From the NCBI RefSeq assembly GCF_007859305.1, contig NZ_VOHE01000005.1:62001-126000 (forward strand): DNA of 64,000 nt, in the 5' to 3' direction. The notes below the pieces were generated by a model that ran no database searches, had not been told where the DNA came from, and saw nothing but the letters and a program-made list of their open reading frames with translations. This document shows, piece after piece, positions 35,875 through 44,799 of this stretch. The position numbers and the translations under genes are program-made. Position 1 is the first letter of the stretch, and every line of letters begins with the position of its first letter. Origin of the DNA: Luteimonas wenzhouensis. Its GTDB lineage: Bacteria; Pseudomonadota; Gammaproteobacteria; Xanthomonadales; Xanthomonadaceae.

Positions 35875-36255
35875 TCAGCCTTGCGGACGCCCGGTGCCGG
35901 TTCCGCGCACCACCGACGCAGGCCCAGGGGGCAGCCACCTGAGCACCGCCGCCGCGATCCGGGCCGGCGGCTGGAACCCGGGCAGGCGGCACCGCTCGAC
36001 GCCGTCGCCGACCAGCGACAGGGTGGGCGTCTGGCGCAGGCCGAGGCCGCGGAAGAAGTCCTCGCCCAGCGTTTCCAGCCGGGCCTTGAGCACGACCAGG
36101 CCGGCGGCCGCCGGTTCGCCGGCGAAGCGCTGCAGCGACAGGTCCAGCATCCGGCAGGCCGGGCAATCGTCCTTGTGGTAGTCCACCAGCAGGCGCGGAT
36201 GGGCGGAGATGGCCGCCCGCCAGTCGTCAGGCGATGCGGCGTGCAGGGTGTGCAT
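35875..36255 (-). CDS. thioredoxin-fold protein with CPAC motif
   Basis: The 126-residue protein has the thioredoxin layout: PRLLVDYHKDDCPACRMLDLSLQRF holds the redox motif CPAC (usually CGPC in thioredoxins), and QTPTLSLVGDG holds the cis-proline. It is cytoplasmic, with no signal peptide. The start overlaps the flavodoxin stop by 29 bases, making it the last gene of nrdA-nrdB-flavodoxin-redoxin. A role in electron supply to ribonucleotide reductase, like glutaredoxin-type NrdH, is the natural inference, although CPAC differs from NrdH CVQC. Confidence 0.85.
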   Translation of the reverse strand: MHTLHAASPDDWRAAISAHPRLLVDYHKDDCPACRMLDLSLQRFAGEPAAAGLVVLKARLETLGEDFFRGLGLRQTPTLSLVGDGVERCRLPGFQPPARIAAAVLRWLPPGPASVVRGTGTGRPQG

Positions 36256-36706
36256 GGGCAGGGCTCCCGAGGGTGTCGAGGACGTGGTCGGTCCATTGCG
36301 CGATCCGTTCGCTGTCGCGGCGACCGTGCGGCATCTGTTCGATCTCCAGGCGCGGATGCGGGGAATCGAAGAAGGCGGCGATGCGACGCACGGCGCCGCA
36401 GTAGTACTCCTGGCCCCACTGGGTCTCGCCGGTGCCGAACACCGCGACCTGCCGGGGCTTGCCTACCGCCTGCACCAGCTGCGCGATGAAGCGTTTCATC
36501 TCCGCCGGCGTGCGTCCGCCGTTGTCCGACCAGGCGCCGAACAGGTACAGGTCGTGGCGCGGATCGGGGCCGGCGGCGGACAGCTCGTCGATGCCGGTCT
36601 CTATCCAGCTGACCGCATGTCCGCGCGCCCGGCAGCGCTCGCGCACCAGCCGCGCCACGTCGCGGGTGTTGCCGCTGAGGGAGGTGAAGGCGATCAGGAT
36701 GCGCAT
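36227..36706 (-). CDS. flavodoxin next to nrdB
   Basis: The 159-residue protein starts MRILIAFTSLSGNTRDVARLV, the FMN phosphate loop of flavodoxins (T/S-x-T-G-N-T type), and continues with LYLFGAWSDNGGRTPAEMKRFI and VAVFGTGETQWGQEYYCGAV, the second FMN-contact region. Flavodoxins next to ribonucleotide reductase genes help assemble or repair the metal-radical cofactor (NrdI role in class Ib) or supply electrons. Here the reductase looks like class Ia, so the exact role is open. The start at 36706 is clear; the open frame upstream is not coding. It overlaps the redoxin gene. Confidence 0.88.
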   Translation of the reverse strand: MRILIAFTSLSGNTRDVARLVRERCRARGHAVSWIETGIDELSAAGPDPRHDLYLFGAWSDNGGRTPAEMKRFIAQLVQAVGKPRQVAVFGTGETQWGQEYYCGAVRRIAAFFDSPHPRLEIEQMPHGRRDSERIAQWTDHVLDTLGSPAHAHPARRIA

Positions 36707-36902
36707 GCGCTGGGGGCGCAGGCCGGTGCGGTTCCGCGACGACCCGGAACGGAGCCGGGCCGCAGGAGCGCGCCTGCGCGCGAGGTGCTTCGCGACCAGG
36801 GTCGCGCCGAGGCGGAGAATGTGCCGCCCGGCGCGGCCTGCGCGCCAGGGCTGCCCGCTGCGCGGCGAACGGCAAGAGGCCAGCCGGGGCAACGGCGCCG
36901 GC

Positions 36903-37979
36903 TCACAGGTCGTCGAAGCCGTTGTCGAGGTTGGTCTTCTTGTACGACGCGTTGCGCATCTCGAAGAAGTCGGTCTTGGTCTCGGTGAAGTTGTCGGCGT
37001 AGGCCCGGATCCACGGCATCACGTTGTCGGCGGTGTCCGGGTACAGGCTTTCGATGCCGAGCATCCCGGCCATCTTGTTGGCCCGGTACTTCACGTAGCG
37101 GATCATCTCGTCGATGTTGATGCCGTCGATGCCGTCGAGCACCTCGCCGGTCCACTGCACCTCCAGCTCCACCGCGTGCTCGAAGGCGCGGTGCACGTAC
37201 TCGGTCAGCTCGTCGGTCTGCAGCTCCGCGTTCTCGCCGACGATGGCGCGGATCACCTCGCTGATGAACTTGGTGTGGGCCAGCTCGTCGCGGTTGATGA
37301 AGCTGATGATCTTGCCGGTGCCGGCCATCCGGTTCTGGCGCACCAGGTTGTAGAAATAGGCGAAGCCGGAATAGAAATTGATGCCCTCCAGGATCGAGGA
37401 CTGGATCAGCGCGCGCAGCAGGGTCTCGGCGGTCTTCTCGCGCATGAAGTCGTCGTAGGAGCCCATGATCGGCGCGTTGCGCCTGAGGATCGTGGGGTGG
37501 GTGCGGGCGATCTCGAAGATCCGCTTCTGGTTGGCCAGGTCGGTGATCGAGGCCAGCACGTAGCTGTAGCTCTCGTTGTGGATCACCTCCTGCTGGCCGA
37601 TGATCGCCGCGTTGGCGTGCGCGGCCGGGTCGGTGATGTACTCGGCCACGTTGTAGATGAAGCGCGTCTGCGGCGAGTCCAGAGTGGCCAGCAGGCCGAT
37701 GATCGAATCGAAGGCGTGCTTCTCGCGCGCCGACAACTCGCCGTACTGGCGCGCGTCGCCCTTCATGTCGACCTCGTCCGGGATCCAGAAGTTGGTCGAG
37801 AGTTCCTTGTAGGCGCGGTAGAAGGACGGGTAGGGGATATCGTTCCAGTTGAGGATGCCGGAGGTGCGGCCGTTGATGATCCCGGTGGATCGGTTGGGAT
37901 GGCGCGGCTCCAGGATGCGGATGCGTTCGAGCGGCGTGGCGGTGCGGGGCGTGGCGGTCAGCGGTGCGGTGGCAGACAT
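36903..37979 (-). CDS. nrdB: ribonucleoside-diphosphate reductase, beta (radical) subunit
   Basis: The 358-residue ferritin-like subunit holds the diiron-tyrosyl cofactor. The ligands are visible: Asp in KHAFDSIIGLL, Glu and His in GQQEVIHNESY, with the radical Tyr four residues after that His, then Glu in SSILEGINFYSG, and Glu and His in RDELAHTKF. The C-terminal NGFDDL tail should dock on NrdA. It lies 153 bases behind nrdA, a gap filled by two copies of the GC-rich double-hairpin repeat, and 196 bases before the flavodoxin gene. It should be controlled by the cobalamin riboswitch upstream of nrdA. Confidence 0.96.
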   Translation of the reverse strand: MSATAPLTATPRTATPLERIRILEPRHPNRSTGIINGRTSGILNWNDIPYPSFYRAYKELSTNFWIPDEVDMKGDARQYGELSAREKHAFDSIIGLLATLDSPQTRFIYNVAEYITDPAAHANAAIIGQQEVIHNESYSYVLASITDLANQKRIFEIARTHPTILRRNAPIMGSYDDFMREKTAETLLRALIQSSILEGINFYSGFAYFYNLVRQNRMAGTGKIISFINRDELAHTKFISEVIRAIVGENAELQTDELTEYVHRAFEHAVELEVQWTGEVLDGIDGINIDEMIRYVKYRANKMAGMLGIESLYPDTADNVMPWIRAYADNFTETKTDFFEMRNASYKKTNLDNGFDDL

Positions 37980-38008
37980 GGTGTCCGGGTCCTCGATGTG
38001 GGTTCATG

Positions 38009-38121
38009 CTCCCTCCCCCGCGTGCGGGGGAGGGCTGGGGTGGGGGCGCGCACCGCAGGCGGGCGAAAAGCGGGCCCCATCCGGCCCTTCGGGCCGGCTT
38101 CCCCCGCAGGGCGGGGGAAGC
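38009..38121. repeat. two facing copies of the GC-rich hairpin repeat between nrdA and nrdB
   Basis: A short-form copy (38009-38046: CCTCCCCCGC, GT, GCGGGGGAGG, then GGGGTGGGGG) is followed by an inverted long-form copy. On the minus strand the latter reads CTTCCCCCGC, GCGGGGGAAG, then a second hairpin CCGGCCC-GAA-GGGCCGG and TGGGGCC. Facing copies in an operon spacer can stabilise or attenuate the mRNA between nrdA and nrdB; that effect is inferred. Confidence 0.75.
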
Positions 38122-38132
38122 GGGTCAGCGCG

Positions 38133-40649
38133 TCAACTCGAACACCATTCGCACTCCGCGATATCGATATCGTTCGAGCGCACGTAGTAGGTGGTCTTCA
38201 GCCCTTCCCGCCACGCCGTCATGTGCAGATCCAGCAGGGTCGAGGCACGGATGGTGGAAGGTACGTAGAAGTTGAAGCTGATCGACTGGTCGATGTGGCG
38301 CTGGCGGCGCGCGTTCTGCCGCACCGAGGCGAACTGGTCCAGCTTCCACGCGCCCTTCTCGTAGTACGGCCAGGTCTCCAGCGACAGCCCGGGCGCGGCC
38401 ACCGGACGCCGGTAGTCCTTCTTCTCCTCGTAGTAGAACGCCGAGTAGATCGGGTCGATCGACGCGGTACTGCCCGCGATCTGCGCGGTCGACATGTTGG
38501 GCGCCACCGCGAGCAGCCAGCCGTTGCGCAGGCCGTTGACCGCCACCTGGGCCGCCAGGTCCAGCCACGCCGGGCTGTTGTAGCCGCGCTCGCGGAAATA
38601 GGCGCCGGTATGCCAGTCGCTGCCGGCGAAAACCGGATAGGTGCCCTTTTCCTTCGCCAGCTCCATGCTCGCCTGCACCGCGAGGTAGTTGATGCGTTCG
38701 TACAGCGCATCGCTGAACTCCTCGGCCTCCGCCGAGTTCCAGTCGACGCCCTTGAGCGCCAGCAGGTGGTGCCAGCCGAAGGTGCCCAGGCCGATCGCGC
38801 GATACTTGCGATTGGTGATCGTGGCCTGCGGCACCGGCAGCTCGTTGAGGTCGATCACGTTGTCGAGCATGCGCACCTGGATCGGCACCAGGCGCTCGAG
38901 CACGTCGCTGATCAGGTCGCCCTGCCCCTCGGCCGCGACCACCGCGCGCCCCAGGTTGATCGAGGACAGGTTGCAGACCACGAAATCGCCGGCTTGCCTG
39001 GTGGTGACGATCTGGTCGCCGGAGATGACCTCCCGGATCATCCGGGTCGGGCCCTGGTTCTGCAGGATCTCGGTGCACAGGTTGGACGAGTAGACCATGC
39101 CGCAGTGCTTGTTCGGGTTCTTCCGGTTGACCTCGTCGCGGTAGAACATGAACGGGCTGCCGGTCTCCAGCTGCGACACCATGATTCGCTTGAAGATGTC
39201 GATCGCCTTGACCGTCTTGCGCGCGATGCGCTCGTCGTCCACGACTTCCTGGTACTTGCGGCGGAAAGTGCCGTCGCCGCGCGCCTCGTCGTAGAAGTCC
39301 TGCAGGTACCAGCCCTTGATCCGCTTCACTTCGTACGGGTCGAACAGGTACCAGTCGCCGCGACGCTCGACGGCCTCCATGAACAGGTCGGGAATGCAGA
39401 CCGCGGTGAACACGTCGTGCGCGCGCAGGCGCTGATCGCCGTTGTTGAGGCGCAGGTCGAGGAAGGCCTCGATGTCGCGGTGCCAGATGTCCAGGTACAC
39501 CGCCACCGCGCCCTTGCGCTGGCCCAGCTGGTCCACCGAGACGGCGGTGTTGTTGAGCTGCTTGATCCACGGCACCACGCCGCCGGAGGCGTTGGGCACC
39601 CCGCGGATCGGCGCACCGGCCGCGCGCACGTAGCCCAGGTACGCACCCACGCCGCCGCCGCCCTTGGACACGCGGGCGATGTCGGTGTTGGAGTCGTAGA
39701 TGCCCTGCAGCGAATCGTCCACCGTATCGATGAAGCACGACGACAGCTGGCCGCCGACCTTGCCCGCGTTCTGCAGGGTCGGCGTGGCCACGGTCATGTA
39801 CAGGTTCGACAGCGCCCAGTAGGCCTCGCCGACCAGCTGCATGCGCCGCTCGCGCCCGCCCTGTCCGGTGCCGCCCTCGTTCTGCATCAGGTACAGCGCG
39901 ATGGTCAGCCAGCGCTCCTGCGGCAGCTCGTAGACGTTGCGCGCGTTGTCGGTGGCCAGGTAGCGCGTGGCCAGCAGGTACAGCCCGTTGTATGTGAACA
40001 GCCGGTCGCGCCCGGGATCGATCATGCGCCCGGCCTGCTCCAGCTCTTCCTTGGAGTAGGCGTGCAGGATGTCGTTGGAGTAGATGTTGCGGTCGGCCAG
40101 GCTCTCCTGCAGGCCGACATACGAGCCGTACTTCTGCGCCGCGTCGTAGAAGCGGTTGCGGCTGGCGCGCTTGTACAGCCGGTGCAGGTAGATGCGCGCG
40201 GCGAAGTGCTCCCACTCCGGCGCGGTCAGGTCCACGCGTGCCTCGGCCTCGCGGATCAGGTGGTCGACCAGGTCGTCGGCATTCACCGCCGCCTTGCGCT
40301 CGACGAAGCCGAACACGCTGCGCTTGTAGTCGGCCACGTCCAGATGCGGGAACTCGGCGTGGATGGCGTCGATGCTGCGCTCGAGCCGGGCGCGGTCGAA
40401 GGGCAGGCGGCGGTTGCCGGCCTCCTTGGTGATCCAGGTATCCGCCGGTGCGGCCGGCTGCGCGGACCCCGTGGGGCGTTCGACCGGCGGTGGGGGGATC
40501 GCGTCGCAGGGGTTCGCGATGGATTGCAGGGGCGAGTGGCCGGTGGCGGGGCCGGCCGGCCCGGCGCCCGGCGCCGGCGGCGGAACAGGCGGCGACGGGC
40601 TTGCACTCGCGGCCGCGGGGGCGGCGCAGGTCGGGTCTGGGTGGGTCAT
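38133..40649 (-). CDS. nrdA: ribonucleoside-diphosphate reductase, alpha (catalytic) subunit, class Ia
   Basis: The 838-residue enzyme converts ribonucleoside diphosphates to deoxy forms without B12. Active-site residues are C305 (GGQLSSCFID), C559 (VVCNLSSINL), C525 with E527 (SNLCTEI), and the C-terminal shuttle pair C833/C836 (CEWC). An ATP-cone-like segment (WITKEAGNRRLPFDRARLERSIDAIH) follows an unusual Pro/Ala/Gly-rich extension of about 70 residues. The start at 40649 is set by GGAGG eight bases before the ATG. Open frame further upstream is leader RNA. A cobalamin riboswitch and a promoter candidate precede it, so NrdAB should be expressed when B12 is scarce. Confidence 0.96.
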   Translation of the reverse strand: MTHPDPTCAAPAAASASPSPPVPPPAPGAGPAGPATGHSPLQSIANPCDAIPPPPVERPTGSAQPAAPADTWITKEAGNRRLPFDRARLERSIDAIHAEFPHLDVADYKRSVFGFVERKAAVNADDLVDHLIREAEARVDLTAPEWEHFAARIYLHRLYKRASRNRFYDAAQKYGSYVGLQESLADRNIYSNDILHAYSKEELEQAGRMIDPGRDRLFTYNGLYLLATRYLATDNARNVYELPQERWLTIALYLMQNEGGTGQGGRERRMQLVGEAYWALSNLYMTVATPTLQNAGKVGGQLSSCFIDTVDDSLQGIYDSNTDIARVSKGGGGVGAYLGYVRAAGAPIRGVPNASGGVVPWIKQLNNTAVSVDQLGQRKGAVAVYLDIWHRDIEAFLDLRLNNGDQRLRAHDVFTAVCIPDLFMEAVERRGDWYLFDPYEVKRIKGWYLQDFYDEARGDGTFRRKYQEVVDDERIARKTVKAIDIFKRIMVSQLETGSPFMFYRDEVNRKNPNKHCGMVYSSNLCTEILQNQGPTRMIREVISGDQIVTTRQAGDFVVCNLSSINLGRAVVAAEGQGDLISDVLERLVPIQVRMLDNVIDLNELPVPQATITNRKYRAIGLGTFGWHHLLALKGVDWNSAEAEEFSDALYERINYLAVQASMELAKEKGTYPVFAGSDWHTGAYFRERGYNSPAWLDLAAQVAVNGLRNGWLLAVAPNMSTAQIAGSTASIDPIYSAFYYEEKKDYRRPVAAPGLSLETWPYYEKGAWKLDQFASVRQNARRQRHIDQSISFNFYVPSTIRASTLLDLHMTAWREGLKTTYYVRSNDIDIAECEWCSS

Positions 40650-40829
40650 GCATCCTCCACGGGTGGCGCACGGCCGGCCTGTCCCTCGCAGGCGGGCGTG
40701 GCGGCGGAGGCGGGGCGGGGAGCGGCGTCGCGGGACGGTGGACGCATGCGCGTCCACGGACCTGCTCCACCGGCCATCTCCCCCCGGAGATTCCGCGGCC
40801 GGCACCGCGCGGCGTGCATGCGCGCGGCT

Positions 40830-40993
40830 GTCGGCAGGTCTTCGGACTGACGGGTCCGGAAGGCCGTGGCCTTCCACCTCCCCCGCCGCTTCCCGGAGCG
40901 TTGGCTCCAGTGCTGGTGGCGGGTTCGTTCCCGATTACCGCTGCGGGGCAGTGCCGGACTGGCGCCAGGGGCGCGTCACCGGCTTCCCTTTTA
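40830..40993 (-). ncRNA. cobalamin riboswitch controlling nrdAB
   Basis: The minus strand shows AGGGAAGCCGGTGA at the 5' side, TCCGGCACTGCCCCGCAGCGGTAA, CAGCACTGGAGCC with CGGGAAGCGGCGG, and the B12 box AGTCCGAAGACCTGCC at 40833-40848, all in canonical order. About 180 bases separate it from nrdA. B12-riboswitch control of class Ia reductases is established in Streptomyces, where class II takes over with B12; this arrangement fits the same logic. Confidence 0.95.
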
Positions 40994-41030
40994 ATCCGGC
41001 CAGCTGCGGCTGGCCCGAACCGACGACCAC

Positions 41031-41060
41031 AAGGTAGTGGGGTGGGTCGGCTTCCGTCAA
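41031..41060 (-). promoter_or_regulatory. candidate sigma-70 promoter of the nrdA leader
   Basis: TTGACG (41055-41060) and TACCTT (41031-41036) are separated by 18 bases on the minus strand. Transcription would start near 41024, about 30 bases before the aptamer. The -35 is good and the -10 is weak (three of six consensus bases). Confidence 0.45.
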
Positions 41061-41142
41061 CCCATATCTTGTGTACGGCCCGACGGCGGGCGCCTGTTTG
41101 GCCGGCCTGCCTGCCGGCCGGTCCGGCGCAGGGCGGGCGCCC

Positions 41143-42288
41143 TCAGCCGCGGTGCTCGCGCGCCAGGTACTCGGCGCCCTGCATCTCGACCAGGCGCGAG
41201 GACGTGCGCTCGAACGCGGCGGCCAGGCGCTCGCCGGCATAGAGCGCGTGCGGGGGCGCGTCGGCGGTGCAGACCAGGTTGACCTGGCCGTCGTAGAGTT
41301 CGTCCACCAGGTGCACGAACCGGCGCGCGGCATCGTTGCGGCGTTCGTCGAACACCGGGATCCCGCCCAGCAGCACGGTGTGGAATTCGCGCGCGATCTC
41401 GATGTAGTCGGCGGTGCCGCGCGGGCCCTCGCACAGCGCGGCGAAGTCGAACCAGGCCATGCCCTCGCCGCGCGCGCGCACCGGGATCCGGCGGCCCTCG
41501 ATCTCGATGCCGGCGTCGCGATGGCCGTCGTCGCCGCCCAGTTCGTGCCAGCGCGATTCCAGCCACGCCTCCGAACCCGCGTCGAGCGGCGCGCGGTACA
41601 CCGGCGAGCGGGTCAGTGCGCGCAGCCGGTAGTCGGTGTCGCTGTCCAGGTGCACCACTTCGCAGTGGGCCTGGATGAGGTCGATCGCGGGCAGGAAGCG
41701 CTGGCGCTGCAGGCCATCGCGGTACAGGCCCGGCGGATCGATGTTGGACGTGGTGACCAGCACGATCCCCTCGGCGAACATGCGCTCGAGCAGGCGGCCG
41801 AGGATCATCGCGTCGCCGATGTCGCTGACGAAGAACTCGTCGAGCACCAGCACCCGCAGCCGGCGCCGCCAGCCGCGTACGATCGTGGCCAGCGGATCGC
41901 GCTCGCCCGGGTGCGCGCGCAGCTGCTCGTGCACCGAGCGCATGAAGCGGTGGAAGTGGGTGCGGCGCTTGCCCGGCGCGCCGCCGTCGCCGCGGACAAG
42001 GGTGTCGCCGCGCAGTTCGGGCAGCGGCAGGGCGCGGTGGAACAGGTCGACCAGGAAGGTCTTGCCGCGGCCGACGCCGCCCCACAGGTACAGGCCGCGC
42101 GGCGCCGGCGCCGCCTGCCCGCGCAGCCGCGCCAGCAGACCGGTGCGCGGCGGCTGCAGCAGCTCGCCGTGCAGCCGGTCGAGCGCCTGCAGCGCCGCGC
42201 GCTGGCGCGGGTCGTCGTCCCATTCGCCGCGTTCGACGCCGGCGCGGTACAGCGACGACGGGGGCGGCGCTGCGGCCGGCTCAGCCAT
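41143..42288 (-). CDS. zapE: ZapE/AFG1-family ATPase
   Basis: The 381-residue P-loop ATPase has Walker A GGVGRGKT (Lys about 76), Walker B VLVLDEFFVSD, and the family blocks FHRFMRSVHEQL, VTTSNIDPPGLYRDGLQRQRFLPAI and GPRGTADYIEIAREFHTVLLGGIPVFDE. In E. coli ZapE acts at the division septum under stress, and mitochondrial AFG1 handles misfolded proteins. The start at 42288 overlaps the end of the alpha/beta hydrolase gene by 8 bases, so the two are coupled. It is cytoplasmic or membrane-associated. Confidence 0.93.
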   Translation of the reverse strand: MAEPAAAPPPSSLYRAGVERGEWDDDPRQRAALQALDRLHGELLQPPRTGLLARLRGQAAPAPRGLYLWGGVGRGKTFLVDLFHRALPLPELRGDTLVRGDGGAPGKRRTHFHRFMRSVHEQLRAHPGERDPLATIVRGWRRRLRVLVLDEFFVSDIGDAMILGRLLERMFAEGIVLVTTSNIDPPGLYRDGLQRQRFLPAIDLIQAHCEVVHLDSDTDYRLRALTRSPVYRAPLDAGSEAWLESRWHELGGDDGHRDAGIEIEGRRIPVRARGEGMAWFDFAALCEGPRGTADYIEIAREFHTVLLGGIPVFDERRNDAARRFVHLVDELYDGQVNLVCTADAPPHALYAGERLAAAFERTSSRLVEMQGAEYLAREHRG

Positions 42289-42952
42289 CCGCGCCGGGGA
42301 GGTAGGGGCGCACACCGTGCTTGATCGCGCCGCGCAGGTCGATCAGCTTGCGGTGGAAGAAGTGGCTGGTGTCGGGCATGCGCACCAGCTCGGCCCGGGC
42401 GCCGCTGCGCTCGAGCCAGTCGTACACGTCCTGCGGATCGACCACCTCGTCGGCCTCGCCCTGGATCACCAGCCAGGGCATGGTCGGCAGCTCGATCGCG
42501 TCGAAGTCCCAGCGCCCGGCCGGGGGCGCGATCGACAGCAGCAGCCCGGGCTGCAGTCCGGCCGCCGCGCGCAGCGAGACGTAGGCGCCGAAGCTGAAGC
42601 CCGCCAGCCACAGCGCGTGGCCGGGGCGCTGCGCCCGGACCCAGGCCGCGACCGCGCGCAGGTCGTCGGTTTCGCCTTCGCCGTGGTCGAATTCGCCTTC
42701 GGAATCGCCGGTGCCGCGGAAGTTGAAGCGCACCGTGGTCGCGCCCAGTTCGCGCAGGCTGCGCGCGGCCATGGTCACGACCTTGTTGTGCATGGTCCCG
42801 CCCTCGGTCGGCAGCGGGTGGCAGACGATGGCCACCAGCGGCAGGGGCGCCGCGTCGCCCTCGGGCGGGTCGACCGCCACCTCCAGCCGTCCGGCCGGTC
42901 CGGGCAGCGACAGGGTGGTGGCCTGGTCGGGAAACGGAGGCAACCTGGACAT
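42281..42952 (-). CDS. alpha/beta hydrolase
   Basis: The 223-residue protein has the alpha/beta-hydrolase fold: nucleophile Ser in GFSFGAYVSLRA, Asp in GEADEVVDPQDVY, and His in DTSHFFHRKL. Upstream features are IVCHPLPTEGGTMHNKVV and VRFNFRGTGDSEGEFDHG, the oxyanion region of the small bacterial group often placed next to zapE. The substrate is unknown; an esterase or thioesterase role is likely. It overlaps zapE by 8 bases and starts 55 bases after the nuclease gene stop on the same strand. Confidence 0.9.
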   Translation of the reverse strand: MSRLPPFPDQATTLSLPGPAGRLEVAVDPPEGDAAPLPLVAIVCHPLPTEGGTMHNKVVTMAARSLRELGATTVRFNFRGTGDSEGEFDHGEGETDDLRAVAAWVRAQRPGHALWLAGFSFGAYVSLRAAAGLQPGLLLSIAPPAGRWDFDAIELPTMPWLVIQGEADEVVDPQDVYDWLERSGARAELVRMPDTSHFFHRKLIDLRGAIKHGVRPYLPGADG

Positions 42953-43007
42953 CGGCCCATGATACCGGGGCGCATGGCGGGCCCGGCGTGCAGGCCGGCC
43001 GATGGCG

Positions 43008-44765
43008 CTACAGGGCCAGCCCCACCAGCAGCGGGTCGTGATCGGAACTGCGCCAGGGCGTTGCCTGTCGATCGCCGACGTTCGCGCCGCGATCGCGGAC
43101 GTTCGCCGGCTCGTCGGCGTTGGCATGCCAGACCGCCGCGCCAGCCAGGTGGCGCGCCAGGGCGGGGCTGAGCAGGGCGTGGTCGAGGCGGCCGGCCAGG
43201 CCGTCGAACACGAAGCTGTGGGGGCCGCCGCGGTCGGCCGGCAGCGCGTCCACCCAGCCTTCGGCGCGCAGCAGGCGCAGCGGGTCTTCCTGGCTGTACG
43301 CGTTGAAGTCGCCGACGATCGCGGCCAGATCGGTGCCGGTTCCGGTCGGGTCGCTGGCCATCCACGCCGCCAGCCGGCGCGCCGAGTCGACCCGCGTCGC
43401 GTTCCAGCAGGCCTGGCCGTCGCCCTGGTCGGCGTCGGCGCCGGTGGCCTCGCCGCAGCCCTTGGACTTGAAGTGGTTGGCCACCAGCACGAAGGCCGGC
43501 CCGGCATCGCGGCCGCCGGCCTGCGGGACGAAGGCCTGGGCCAGCGGCACCCGGCTGCGGCGGCCGAACGGCCCGTCCTCGAGCGTGGCCGGCGCGCCCA
43601 GCGGACGCAGCCGCGAGCGGCGGTAGACCAGGGCCACCCGGATCGCGTCGCCGCCCGGCCCGTGCCCGGCATCGACGAAGGCCCAGTCCCCGCCGCCGGC
43701 GTTGAGCGCGGCGACCAGCTGGGCCAGGCTCGAGTCGGGGCCGTAGCCGTCGTTCTCCAGTTCCATCAGCGCCGCCACGTGCGGGTCGAGCCCGTGCAAG
43801 GTGGCGACCAGGGCATCGAGCTGGGCGCGCAGCTGGGCCGGGGTGCGGGCGCCGCGCGCGGTCGGGAAGCCGCCGCCGCGGCCGTCGCCATTGAACAGGT
43901 TGTGCAGGTTGAGCACCGCCAGGCGCAGGTTGCCCGGCACGGTGGGCGGCGGCGGCCGGTTGGCGGGCTCGATCCGCAGCGGCGCGGTGAGCTGCAGCCG
44001 CATCTCGCCCCAGCGCTGGTCGACGATGCCCTCGACGCCGCGGGCCACGCTGCCCAGCCGCGGCGGCGGCTGGCCGTCCAGGTACCAGGCCGGGCCCGGG
44101 TTCGTATCGGCCCGGGCGTCGTCGAGCGGCACCAGGCGGCGGGCGTTGTCGGCCGCCACCCGCGCGGCGCCTTCGCCGGGCGGCGCCAGCTCGGTCGGGG
44201 TGGACAGGCGTCCGCCGAAGCTCGCGTGCAGCACGCCGTGGCGCGACAGCTGGTGCTGGCCGCCAAGGGTGAGCGGCGCCTCGATCCGGACCCGCATGCC
44301 CTCGTAGCGCTCCCAGTCCGCCGGCGGCGCCTCGAGCACCACCGGCGCCACCGCGCCGCGGCCGACCACCTCGATCCGCCCGGCCTGCAGCGTGGTCAGC
44401 GTGCCGCGGGCGCGGTCGCCGTGCTCCACCACCCGGCCGTGCAGCCGGACCCGGTCGCCGGCGCGCAGTTCGGGGGCGTGGTCGGCGACCACGAACAGGC
44501 CGTCGGAGGTGGCCGGATCGCCGTCGCCCCCGTCCTGCACGAACCAGCCGCCGAGGTAGCGGGCGAAGTTGCCCGTGACCACGCCCTCGACGGTGACGTG
44601 CTGGTCGAGCAGGGGGCTGGCCTCGCCCGTGCCCTGGACGGCGCCGATCGCGAGCACGTCGCCCGGCGCCCGCGGCGCGGCGGGATCGGGCGGGAGCTCG
44701 CAGCCGGCGACCAGGCAGGCGGCCAGCAGCAGGGCGGGGAAACGGACGCGCGGGACGGCGTGCAT
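43008..44765 (-). CDS. exported ExeM-like endonuclease/exonuclease/phosphatase-family nuclease (lipoprotein)
   Basis: The 585-residue protein begins with a signal peptide and lipobox (RFPALLLAACLVAGC). Residues about 30-240 form OB-fold-like segments (VTVEGVVTGNF, RVRLHGRVVEHGD). The C-terminal half is an EEP-family nuclease with LNLHNLFNGDG, VAALMELENDGYG (metal Glu), ANHFKSKGCG, AIVGDFNAYSQEDPL and WRSSDHDPLLVGL (catalytic His). This is the layout of extracellular ExeM/NucH-type DNases that degrade external or biofilm DNA. It is separated from the cytochrome gene by a GC hairpin. Confidence 0.92.
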   Translation of the reverse strand: MHAVPRVRFPALLLAACLVAGCELPPDPAAPRAPGDVLAIGAVQGTGEASPLLDQHVTVEGVVTGNFARYLGGWFVQDGGDGDPATSDGLFVVADHAPELRAGDRVRLHGRVVEHGDRARGTLTTLQAGRIEVVGRGAVAPVVLEAPPADWERYEGMRVRIEAPLTLGGQHQLSRHGVLHASFGGRLSTPTELAPPGEGAARVAADNARRLVPLDDARADTNPGPAWYLDGQPPPRLGSVARGVEGIVDQRWGEMRLQLTAPLRIEPANRPPPPTVPGNLRLAVLNLHNLFNGDGRGGGFPTARGARTPAQLRAQLDALVATLHGLDPHVAALMELENDGYGPDSSLAQLVAALNAGGGDWAFVDAGHGPGGDAIRVALVYRRSRLRPLGAPATLEDGPFGRRSRVPLAQAFVPQAGGRDAGPAFVLVANHFKSKGCGEATGADADQGDGQACWNATRVDSARRLAAWMASDPTGTGTDLAAIVGDFNAYSQEDPLRLLRAEGWVDALPADRGGPHSFVFDGLAGRLDHALLSPALARHLAGAAVWHANADEPANVRDRGANVGDRQATPWRSSDHDPLLVGLAL

Positions 44766-44799
44766 GCGGGCGGCGGGGGCGTGCAGGGCCCGGATGCGA

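Noticed and set aside
40739-40756. Perfect hairpin TGGACGC-ATGC-GCGTCCA in the nrdA leader
   Set aside because: Might be part of the expression platform, but no T run and no provable alternative pairing with the aptamer.
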